From assembly GCF_014697585.1 (NCBI RefSeq), contig NZ_JACJSB010000017.1, positions 35,752 through 99,751 of the forward strand: DNA of 64,000 nt, read 5' to 3'. Position 1 is the stretch's first letter; the number at the start of each line of letters is the position of its first letter. This DNA is from Dolichospermum sp. FACHB-1091 (GTDB lineage Bacteria; Cyanobacteriota; Cyanobacteriia; Cyanobacteriales; Nostocaceae). The notes below the pieces were generated by a model. It did not search any database and had not been told where the DNA came from. It worked only from the letters and a program-made list of their open reading frames with translations. Shown piece by piece: positions 16,702-24,900 of this stretch. The translations under genes were made by a program, and so were the position numbers.

Positions 16702-17094
16702 TTAAGCCAGTGTTTCTGGACAGTAGCCTAAACCACGCACAAACTGTTGTCTAAATGCTTCAATTTCTTCTCTTTCAGGATTTCCATGGGAAACAATTGC
16801 TACTTGATAACGACCCATTACGTCTACAGGGGCTTGTCCGGATTCTAAACTCCACAGTGCCATTTGTACTCTCATTGGTGGTTGGTAGTTAATGCCTAAT
16901 TCATTCAAAAATGCCCGAAAATCACCATCTTCCTGGGGTGAAAGCACTTCTCTAAATTTGATTCTGACTACCCAACCATTAATTTGATGAATTATACTAA
17001 CAAAGGAAACAGGGGTTTCTTTTCTAGCGTGGAGGTGTTGAACGATTCTCAGTGTGAGACTGGCATTGGCCAAGCAATACAGGTATTCGCTCAT
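16702..17094 (-). CDS. Conserved cyanobacterial protein of unknown function
   Basis: A 130-residue soluble protein starting at MSEYLYCLANASLT; an alternative start five codons upstream is possible. I do not recognise a named domain. It has alternating strands and helices (SIIHQINGWVVRIKF, VDVMGRYQVAIVSHG) and the ending FVRGLGYCPETLA. No signal peptide or membrane segment. It is divergent from queA, with 157 bp between the starts, and convergent with yraN. Regular codon use and length suggest a real gene. Confidence 0.65.
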   Translation of the reverse strand: MSEYLYCLANASLTLRIVQHLHARKETPVSFVSIIHQINGWVVRIKFREVLSPQEDGDFRAFLNELGINYQPPMRVQMALWSLESGQAPVDVMGRYQVAIVSHGNPEREEIEAFRQQFVRGLGYCPETLA

Positions 17095-17251
17095 GGTGTT
17101 AAGGATCAAAGCTAATTTTACCTCTCTATCTTCCCTAATCCAGCCCAGTTCCCGGTAGGGTAAAAGCCCCCGTTTTTCTATGGGGAGATTTACCCATTAA
17201 TTCCCTTTCATGAAAATCAAGTAACAAATAGTATAAGCAAAATTGCAGAAA

Positions 17252-18379
17252 ATGTCTAGTCTAGAAGTACAGGATGTGAATTTAGATTGTTCGTTATCTA
17301 GTTATGACTACGAACTTCCACCAGGGCTAATTGCCCAAAACCCTGCTGTTCCTAGAGATAGTTCCAGGTTATTGGTTGTAAATTCTCTGGAAAATCCTCA
17401 AACTATACCAGTTTCTCATCATATTTTCCGTGATTTACCGGAACTGCTGCAACCCGGTGATTTACTGGTAATGAATAATACGAAAGTGATTCCCGCTCGG
17501 TTGTACGGCTGTAAGTCTACTGGTGCGGAAGTGGAGGTGTTACTATTGGAAGAACGACAGCATAATTGCTGGTTGGCTTTGGTGAAACCTGGTAAGCGGT
17601 TTAAGATAGGCAGTGAAATTATTTTTACAGCGGGAGGAGAGGAAAATCAACAGACATTAAGAGCGACGGTGGTTGAATCAGATCCACAAACCGGGGGGCG
17701 ATTATTGCAGTTTGATTTGCCGCCAGCAGTGCCTTTAGTCCAGGTATTAGGCAAATTTGGCGAAATTCCCCTGCCACCTTATATCACGGCCTCTACCGCT
17801 GCTAATGAACAGTATCAAACGGTGTATGCTCAGGAGGAAGGAGCGATCGCTGCGCCAACAGCAGGGCTACATTTTACACCGGAGTTACTAGAAAGATTGC
17901 GGGTTTGTGGCATTAATCAAGCCTTTATTACTCTTCATGTTGGTGTCGGTACTTTTCGCCCAGTAGAAGTAGAAGATGTGACTACTCACGCCATGCACGA
18001 AGAATGGATAGAGGTTTCTGCTGATACCGTTGAGCAAATTCGGGCTACTCAGGCTGCGGGAGGACGCATTATTGCGGTGGGGACAACAGTGGTGAGAGCA
18101 TTGGAAGGAGCGGCGCAATTGGGGGATTTACAGCCATTTATGGGGAAAACGAACTTATTTATTTATCCTGGCTATAAATGGCAAGTTGTGGAGGGTTTAA
18201 TCACCAATTTTCATTTACCCCGTTCTAGTTTGTTGATGTTGGTTAGTGCTTTAATTGGTAGAGAAAGGTTACTAGATATTTACCAAGAAGCGATCGCCTC
18301 TGAATACCGCTTTTATTCTTTTGGGGATGCTATGGTGATTTTACCAGCAGATAAAAAGAAAAGCATAGAATTAGATTAA
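17252..18379 (+). CDS. queA: tRNA preQ1(34) S-adenosylmethionine ribosyltransferase-isomerase
   Basis: A 375-residue QueA. Family hallmarks are [20 protein letters not shown] near the start, [32 protein letters not shown] (about residue 205-220), [11 protein letters not shown], and [18 protein letters not shown] near the end. It transfers and isomerises the ribose of S-adenosylmethionine onto preQ1 in tRNA to make epoxyqueuosine. The ATG at 17252 is preferred over a TTG nine bases upstream. No other queuosine gene is adjacent, although a QueD/PTPS homologue lies at 60255. HIP1 octamers occur within the gene. Confidence 0.96.
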   Translation: MSSLEVQDVNLDCSLSSYDYELPPGLIAQNPAVPRDSSRLLVVNSLENPQTIPVSHHIFRDLPELLQPGDLLVMNNTKVIPARLYGCKSTGAEVEVLLLEERQHNCWLALVKPGKRFKIGSEIIFTAGGEENQQTLRATVVESDPQTGGRLLQFDLPPAVPLVQVLGKFGEIPLPPYITASTAANEQYQTVYAQEEGAIAAPTAGLHFTPELLERLRVCGINQAFITLHVGVGTFRPVEVEDVTTHAMHEEWIEVSADTVEQIRATQAAGGRIIAVGTTVVRALEGAAQLGDLQPFMGKTNLFIYPGYKWQVVEGLITNFHLPRSSLLMLVSALIGRERLLDIYQEAIASEYRFYSFGDAMVILPADKKKSIELD

Positions 18380-18386
18380 CTATGAT

Positions 18387-18654
18387 TAAGTAGGTTGGCG
18401 TTAAAAATTGTCGTTATGACAAGGGAACTCTTAACTGGGAACTCTTAACAGGGAGAAGAAAGGAATATAAAAACAAAAGTGTGGTACAAGTACATTAAAA
18501 TTGCTGTAAGTATCTGGTTGCTTCAAATTGGTAAGGGAACAGGGAACAGGGAACAGGGAACAGGGAACAGGGAGAAGAAAGGAATATAAAAACAAAAGTG
18601 TGGTACAAGTACATTAAAATTGCTGTAAGTATCTGGTTGCTTCAAATTGGTAAA
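18387..18654. repeat. Family 1 element fragment inside a 119-bp tandem duplication
   Basis: The left end of a family 1 element (TA then AGTAGGTTGGCG) starts at 18387. From 18450 an 86-bp block beginning GGGAGAAGAAAGG is repeated at 18569 with an offset of 119 bp. The second copy runs into the last codons and stop of ktrA (18642-18653), so the first copy is a duplicated ktrA 3' end. Heptamers GGGAACA separate the two copies. Confidence 0.85.
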
Positions 18655-19337
18655 CGATTAATATCTTTGTTGCAACCAATTACTACCATTGCAGAACCTT
18701 TTTCTAAACGTTTAGTTGGTTCAGGATTAATGATAAATTTACCATCATGACTTACGGCCAACATATTTAAACCATAGCGGTTACGAAGTTGAAGTTCAGC
18801 AATAGTTTTCCCATGAAATTCATCAGGAACAATTAACTCCACAATGCTATTATCTGGGTCAAGATCAAATCTTTCTAAAATTCCTGGTTTAGTAAGTGTT
18901 CGTGCTAAAGCACAACCGGCTTCATATTCAGGAAATACTACATGATCTGCTCCTACTCGTTGTAATAATTTACAGTGAACTTCACTAGAGGCTTTTGCCA
19001 CCACGTGAGGTACACCACCTTCTTTCACATTTAAAGTAGTAATAATACTTTCCTGAATATAGTTACCAATGGCTATAATTACGGTATCAAATTCAAAAAT
19101 TCCGGCTTCTTTTAGGGCTGCTGGTTCAGTTGAATCTAGTTGTAAAGCATGACCGACTATTTGCTCATGTAAAGCCTCAGAAACTCGTTTTTCGTCAACA
19201 TCTGTGGCTAAAACTTGATAACCTAAATTATGCAATGTTGAACAAACAGAACGACCAAAACGACCTAAGCCAATGACAGCAAATTGGTGGTTGTCTTTAC
19301 GTAAACTGCGGAGAAATTTTAATGATGAAAGATTCAT
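18642..19337 (-). CDS. ktrA: K+ uptake regulatory subunit with RCK domains
   Basis: A 231-residue TrkA/KtrA protein. The Rossmann-type RCK_N domain starts with FAVIGLGRFGRSVCSTLHNL (NAD(H)/ATP-binding glycine loop), followed by VLATDVDEKRV and HVVAKASSEVH; the RCK_C domain begins at about residue 148 (SIVELIVPDEFHGKTIAELQ). It forms a ring on the cytoplasmic side of KtrB and gates Na+-dependent K+ uptake. KtrB is encoded at 25631-26986, not adjacent; separate loci are also known in Synechocystis. Its terminal codons and downstream sequence are duplicated at 18450-18535. Confidence 0.9.
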   Translation of the reverse strand: MNLSSLKFLRSLRKDNHQFAVIGLGRFGRSVCSTLHNLGYQVLATDVDEKRVSEALHEQIVGHALQLDSTEPAALKEAGIFEFDTVIIAIGNYIQESIITTLNVKEGGVPHVVAKASSEVHCKLLQRVGADHVVFPEYEAGCALARTLTKPGILERFDLDPDNSIVELIVPDEFHGKTIAELQLRNRYGLNMLAVSHDGKFIINPEPTKRLEKGSAMVVIGCNKDINRLPI

Positions 19338-19367
19338 AATGGGTAATGGGTAATGGGTAATGGGTAA
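19338..19367. repeat. TAATGGG heptamer microsatellite
   Basis: About four tandem TAATGGG units lie immediately upstream of the ktrA start codon, where they may displace the promoter or leader. Confidence 0.8.
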
Positions 19368-19458
19368 TTAGTGATTGGTACACTAAATAAGGAATGAATA
19401 ATCCCTGTCCATAATGTAGTTGATTTTGATACTACTAAGTAAACAACTTAAATTAGCT

Positions 19459-19908
19459 ATGCAAATAACTAGCAGTGAAATCCAAGCTATGCGGGAATTA
19501 ATGCCCGATTATACCCCTGGACTGGAAGCAATGGATCATTTAGAAAAGCACAATGGCGACATGGAAACGGCTTTTCAAGATTTATGGCAAGAAAAAAATC
19601 GTCAAGTTATCATGGGGGGAGATAAGTCACTTTTACAAATCACCCTTAAAGCCTTGCGAAATGAACTTTGTGGTGATGACGGGTTTCGTGGACAACTCAA
19701 AGAATACACCAAAAATCCGGGCAGTTCTCCTTTACTGACAGGTGTGATAGTTTCCTTAGTGGGTTTAGCTTCATCCAGTGGTTTACCTCTTGATCCGGCC
19801 ATTGCCACTGTTATAGTTTTATATATCCTGAAAATAGGGGTCAATATCTTTTGCGATTACACTGAACCGCCGGCTGCTAGTGGTGGAACTTTACCCCCAG
19901 CACCATAA
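19459..19908 (+). CDS. Small protein with UBA-like N-terminus and one membrane segment
   Basis: A 149-residue protein starting at MQITSSEIQAMRELM; an upstream in-frame ATG 39 bases away adds a non-conserved tail. Residues 6-45 (EIQAMRELM, GLEAMDHLEKHNGDMETAF) resemble a UBA/TS-N-type three-helix bundle. A middle segment (LLQITLKALRNELCGDDGFR) is followed by a hydrophobic stretch of about 45 residues (TGVIVSLVGLASSSG ... IATVIVLYILKIGVNIF) that could be one or two membrane helices, then a Pro-rich tail. I do not know its function. Similar proteins may sit beside CHAT or effector genes, but that is a guess. Confidence 0.6.
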   Translation: MQITSSEIQAMRELMPDYTPGLEAMDHLEKHNGDMETAFQDLWQEKNRQVIMGGDKSLLQITLKALRNELCGDDGFRGQLKEYTKNPGSSPLLTGVIVSLVGLASSSGLPLDPAIATVIVLYILKIGVNIFCDYTEPPAASGGTLPPAP

Positions 19909-19978
19909 TTGATTATATACGGGCGGGTTGTCCCCGTCCTCTGCTGATTGTGTAAATTAATTCTTGGAGGTATAGCAC

Positions 19979-20674
19979 ATGGTAATGCAGCGGCCACAAA
20001 CTAACCCAACTCCTCAAATTCTACCTTTAGAAAATGGCGATCGCTTATCACGCCATGAATTTGAACGTCGTTATACTGAAAGTCTCGATATTAAAAAAGC
20101 TGAATTAATCGAAGGAGTAGTTTACGTGGCCTCACCTTTACGCTTTCAACGTCATGCAGAACCCCATGCTAAATTGATGATTTGGTTAGGAAATTATCAA
20201 ATTTATACCCCCGGAATTAAATTAGGAATAGAACCTACCATCAGATTGGATCAAGATAACGAACCTCAACCCGATGGAGTTTTATTAATTGATGAAAGTT
20301 TGGGTGGAAAATCTCGAATTACCGATGATGATTATATTGAAGGCGCACCGGAATTAGTCGCGGAAATTGCCGCCAGCAGTGCAGCTTATGATTTATATGA
20401 TAAGAAAAAAGCCTATAAACGTAACGGCATTCAGGAATATCTTGTTTGGCAGAGTTTAGAAAATAAATTAGATTGGTTTGGGTTACATGATAGTGAATAT
20501 ATATTACTGCAACCTGATACAGAGGGGATTATTAAAAGTCAAGTTATGCCCGGATTATGGTTATCTGTAACCGCATTATTAGCAGGAGATATGGTTAAGG
20601 TTTTAGAAGTATTGCAAACAGGATTAAATTCACCAGAACACACGGAATTTTTACAGCGTTTATCAGGTTTGTGA
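19979..20674 (+). CDS. Uma2 family (DUF820) endonuclease-like protein
   Basis: A 231-residue Uma2 protein preceded by a good ribosome site (GGAGG seven to eight bases before ATG). Features are FERRYTESLDIKKAELIEGVV, PDGVLLIDE (metal-binding Asp region), ELVAEIAASSAAYDLYDKKK (catalytic Glu with downstream Lys) and AYKRNGIQEYLVW. It belongs to a different branch from the gene at 14986. It opens the accessory block that continues with a RelE-type pair, HicBA and the CHAT gene. Confidence 0.85.
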   Translation: MVMQRPQTNPTPQILPLENGDRLSRHEFERRYTESLDIKKAELIEGVVYVASPLRFQRHAEPHAKLMIWLGNYQIYTPGIKLGIEPTIRLDQDNEPQPDGVLLIDESLGGKSRITDDDYIEGAPELVAEIAASSAAYDLYDKKKAYKRNGIQEYLVWQSLENKLDWFGLHDSEYILLQPDTEGIIKSQVMPGLWLSVTALLAGDMVKVLEVLQTGLNSPEHTEFLQRLSGL

Positions 20675-20742
20675 TATAATTTAAGTAGATTTTTAATTTT
20701 CAGCCTACAATGTAATCAGAGAGCTAGATTTGAGCTAAAAAT

Positions 20743-20931
20743 ATGGAAAAATTAAACATTAAAACAGAAGCCCAGAAATTAATTGACAGATTACCGGATA
20801 ATTTTACTTGGGATGATTTGATGTATGAGATTTATGTTAGGCAAGTAGTTGAGGCTGGACTTGCTGACAGTCAAGCTGGTAGATTAATTTCTGTACAGGA
20901 AGTTAGAGCTAAATTTGGATTACCAGAGTGA
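20743..20931 (+). CDS. Antitoxin partner of RelE/ParE toxin
   Basis: A 62-residue protein with the layout typical for short cyanobacterial antitoxins: KLIDRLPDNFTWDDLMYEIY, then VVEAGLADSQAGRLISVQEV and a short tail. Its stop overlaps the GTG start of the toxin by four bases (GTGA). It should bind and neutralise the toxin; a DNA-binding fold is not obvious. Confidence 0.78.
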   Translation: MEKLNIKTEAQKLIDRLPDNFTWDDLMYEIYVRQVVEAGLADSQAGRLISVQEVRAKFGLPE

Positions 20932-21224
20932 AAGTTTATTGGACACAAACAGCCGTAGAGAATCTTTCGGCAATTTATACCTATATTTCCCCAAATTCTC
21001 CACAATATGCGGCTAGAGTAATTGACAAATTAACTAGGCGTTCTGAACAAATAGCTAATTTTCCGTTTTCAGGTCGGATTGTACCAGAGTTTGCAACCCA
21101 GGAAATCCGTGAAATAATTGAAGGTGCATATCGAATAATTTACTACATCAAATCTGGGGAAATAGAAGTGCTGGCTGTTATTCACGGTTCACAGCAAATA
21201 ACGCCAAATTTAGAAGCAGAGTAG
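20928..21224 (+). CDS. RelE/ParE-type toxin
   Basis: A 98-residue protein beginning with GTG. The ParE-like pattern is clear: VYWTQTAVENLSAIYTYISP, helical VIDKLTRRSEQIANFPFSGR, then strands EIREIIEGAYRIIYYIKSGE and IEVLAVIHGSQQI. ParE members poison DNA gyrase, RelE members cut mRNA; the long N-terminal hairpin and the IHGSQ ending favour ParE. Second gene of a coupled pair. Confidence 0.85.
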   Translation: MKVYWTQTAVENLSAIYTYISPNSPQYAARVIDKLTRRSEQIANFPFSGRIVPEFATQEIREIIEGAYRIIYYIKSGEIEVLAVIHGSQQITPNLEAE

Positions 21225-21265
21225 ATATAGAGATAGTTTTGGGCAAAATCTTATTAGACAAAATA

Positions 21266-21508
21266 ATGCTAACAAACTACATTCAAGCAGCCTTAAACCG
21301 AGCCAAATATGAACTTTTAGATGATGGTACTTTTTACGCAGAAGTCCCTGAATTACAAGGTTTATATGCCAATGCACCTACAATTGAAAATTGTCGAGAA
21401 GAATTAAAACAATCTTTGGAAGAATGGATTGTTTTAGGATTGCAGTTAGGACATAATATACCTGAGTTAGATGGTATTTACCTTGCTTTGAAAAAGGATG
21501 TAGCTTGA
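21266..21508 (+). CDS. hicB: HicB-type antitoxin
   Basis: An 80-residue HicB partial-RNase H-fold protein: YELLDDGTFYAEVPELQGLY, NCREELKQSLEEWIVLGLQLGH and DGIYLALKK. I prefer the ATG at 21266 because the in-frame start 27 bases upstream lacks conservation. It overlaps the ATG of hicA by one base (TGATG), so the two are coupled. It neutralises HicA and often represses the operon. Confidence 0.88.
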   Translation: MLTNYIQAALNRAKYELLDDGTFYAEVPELQGLYANAPTIENCREELKQSLEEWIVLGLQLGHNIPELDGIYLALKKDVA

Positions 21509-21726
21509 TGCCAAGCTTTGCACCTATTAGTCGCCGGGATTTAATTTATTACCTGAAACAAATTGGCTTTGAGGGTCCATATTCAGGGACAAGACATCAA
21601 TTTATGGTTAGAGATGATGTGAGGTTAATAATTCCTAATCCCCATGAAGGAGATATTAGCAAAAGCTTATTAGCAAAGATATTAAAACAAGCTCAAATTA
21701 ACAGAGATGAATGGGAAGTGCTTTAA
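21508..21726 (+). CDS. hicA: HicA-type mRNA interferase toxin
   Basis: A 72-residue double-stranded RNA-binding-like toxin. The canonical HicA order is present: ISRRDLIYYLKQIGFEG, then SGTRHQFMVRDD with the catalytic His, and IPNPHEGDISKSLLAKILKQ. Antitoxin precedes toxin, the reverse of the classic hicA-hicB order but common in cyanobacteria. Convergent with the CHAT gene across a chain of hairpins. Confidence 0.92.
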   Translation: MPSFAPISRRDLIYYLKQIGFEGPYSGTRHQFMVRDDVRLIIPNPHEGDISKSLLAKILKQAQINRDEWEVL

Positions 21727-21768
21727 AAATTTATTATTTTTCTATTTAACGCAAAACCTTTAACCCGT

Positions 21769-21886
21769 CTGGGAATGAATTCCCAGTCTCATAGCAAAAG
21801 TCATCTAAAGATGACTAAATAACCTGAAAATTGTTTAGTAAACTAAAGTTTACTTTGGCTATTAGCCCTGAAATTCATTTCAGGGC
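21769..21886. repeat. Chain of four hairpins
   Basis: Four separate inverted repeats follow one another: CTGGGAA/TTCCCAG (21769-21786), AGTCATCT/AGATGACT (21799-21816), AGTAAACT/AGTTTACT (21837-21854) and GCCCTGAAA/TTTCAGGGC (21865-21886), each with a 2-4 base loop. They fill the gap between convergent hicA and the CHAT gene. They may act as terminators but the regular spacing suggests a structured RNA or a REP-like element. Confidence 0.8.
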
Positions 21887-21923
21887 GGTTGTGAAAGCAA
21901 ACAAAACAACCGTATTTATTTTA

Positions 21924-24900
21924 TCACTCTGGTAATCTTTCTAAAATCTCCCTCGCAATATTCGCCCTATATTCATCTTTATATTCAATATATATCTCTA
22001 AGGCTTTTTGTAAATTTGTTCTAGCTTCTGTATAATCTTCTTGTGCTTCTGCAAGTAACCCTAATTGTCCATAGGTTGAGGCTTGTGTATATCTATCCCC
22101 AAATTCGATTTTGATAGATAAAGCTTGTTGATAATAGTCCCGTGCTTGGGCATATTCCCGCATTTGTTGGGCTACTATTCCCAACTGGTGGTAGGTACCA
22201 GCTTGTTCATATCTATCCCCAAATTCGATATAGATAGATAAAGCTTGTTGATAATAGTCCCGTGCTTGGGCATATTCCTGCATTTCTTCGGCTACTATTC
22301 CCAAATTGTGGTAGGTACTAGCTTGTGTATATCTATCCCCAAATTCGATATAGATAGATAAAGCTTGTTGATAAAAGTCCCGTGCTTGGGCATATTCCCG
22401 CATTTCGTGGGCTACTCTTCCCAACTGGTGGTAGGTACTAGCTTGTTCATATCTATCCCCAAATTCGATAAAGATAGATAAAGCTAGTTGATAAAAGTCC
22501 CGTGCTTGGGCATATTCCTGCATTTCTTGGGCTACATATCCCAACTGGTGGTAGGTACTAGCTTGTTCATATCTAGCCCCAAATTCGATAAAGATAGATA
22601 AAGCTTGTTGATAATAGTCCCGTGCTTGGGCATATTCCCGCATTTTTTGGGCTACATATCCCAACTGGTGGTAGGTATTAGCTTTCCAAAGTTGTTTTTG
22701 TCTTTCTTCTCCACTCTCTAGGGCATCATAAATTTGTAAGATCTTTTCATAAGATTTTTGAGATTCCTTGTACTGCTGGGCTTGAAGTTGACAGTTACCA
22801 AGTCTGTCAATTGCCAATGCTATTTGATAACCTAACTCACTCTTGATAAATGCAGTTGAATTATCCAAACGTTGACAAACTGCTTCTGCTAATTTTAGAT
22901 TGCTAGGATTATCATTAATCAACCTAAAATATTTATCCAAACAGAAATAAATACTAATACTTTCTTGTTTATCTAAACAAATTTGCAACCCATTATATAA
23001 ATTTTCATATTCCAGCTTACAGGCAAATATCCCCAATTTTTGCTCTTGGGGATCTTTAGATTCCATTAACTGATTATAATAACTAGCTAAACCTAAATAA
23101 TGGTTTTTAAATCCTGTTTGCAAAGCTTCACAAGTTGCAGCGTCAACAGTTGCTAATTTAGTCTTCAAAAAGTAGGGAAAGACAGGCTGAATTGTTAATA
23201 GAGGTGAATCATTATCCATTGGGGATAATAAACCCCAGTTAATTGCTTCTTTTATAGCATCATCAAATTTATCAAACTGGTAATTTTGAAAAGGTTCTAA
23301 TTTCTGCAATTCATTGATATAATTACGAATAATATCACGAAATATAAACCCACTAAAAGGAGCTAAACAAATCAGCAATTTTTGCGCTTCTGGTGATAAA
23401 TTACTGTGGGAATATTCCACACATTTTAAAATACTCTTAGTCTTATCCTCACTAGCAACATCTAAATTTACATCCGCTGCTTGCAAACCCTGTAAAATTT
23501 TCTGTGGAGTTTGCTTTTGCAAATTTGCTAACACAACTTCCATTGCTAAGGGATAACCAGCTAACAATTTCATTAACTTCTGAAAATCCCCATCTTGGCG
23601 AATTTTCTCAATTTTGTCTGGAGGTATATTTATTTCTAAAATCTTCTCAGCCAACTCCGTCCGCGCTTCTTGATCTAATCCTTGCAATTCATAAAGATTG
23701 AATTTAAAAGTTTGCTGCTGTAACCATTCTTCCCGACTGCGTGAACCCAAAACTACTAAAGTTTTACCACCAACCAACCGCCCAATAAAATCGCGGATTT
23801 GATGCCGTTCTGTTTGTGGTAATGTATTTTGTATCGCTAATTGTTGTCCTGTAACTGATTCTAAATTATCTAAAATCACAGCGTATTTTTCAGACCGCAA
23901 TTTGGCAACTAATTTCTCTATTTGCGCCCTTTGACTCATTGCTTGAAAATTAGCTAATTCAAACTTTTTATATACTTGCTGCCCGATAAAAAATAAAATT
24001 TGTTCGAGTGTCCAGGCTTTTTCATCGTAGCCAAAATAAAAGGTATTTTTCACAAAGTTGGTTTTTTGCCACCATTCCCGCAGATAATTTAACAGTGTTG
24101 TTTTTCCCGTTCCTCCCATGCCCTGCAACAGCAAAACATTGTGTTTTAACAATGCCTTCTCAATTTTGAGAATTTCCAAATCTCGCCCGACAAAGCCATA
24201 AGTCGGTAAAGTAAAGCGATATTCACTACTAACACTTTCAAAATATTTCTCTTCTTCTTCTGGTGTAAACTGACGTAAATTAAAATTCACCGACTGGTTA
24301 TAATAAACCACAGGTAATAACCAATCTTCTAATTTAATATTTTGATAATAGGCTTTCCGTTCCTTATCATTAAACAATTCTCGCCGACTTAATCTAATTG
24401 CTTCCGTGATAGGTTTATCAGCAAATAAATGTTTATATAAATGTTCCATCATCAACTTAGCCGCAGTCACAGTGACAGAATAACCCATTGCTACCACCAT
24501 CTGCATTCCCGCACTCATCAACCGACTACCTAAACTGGTTTCTCTGACCTCTTCTTCTGTATTTTGTAGAGATGTTGTTGTGTTTTGTAGAGACGTTCCA
24601 TGGAACGTCTCTACATTATTTTGAGGGAGAGGTGATTTCACCTGCTTACCTGACTGACAAGCATTGAGAATACATACAGGAATACCCTTACCAGTCAACA
24701 AAGCGGCTAATTCCGACGCTTCCACCAAATCAACCTTCCCCTGACTCTCCCCCTCAAACGCCAAAAACGCCTTCACACCCTCAAAAGGCTGCAAATCATC
24801 CCGTCCATAGCGTCCTTTGAACAAATAACGATTAACTGCACTGGGTTCTTGCACCTGCACCTGTTCATGAGTCAATAACGCCCCGTGCATATCCAAATGG

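Noticed and set aside
22081..22680. Regular 120-bp repeats resembling a CRISPR-like array
   Set aside because: Units are contiguous, coding and in frame as TPRs; there are no spacers.
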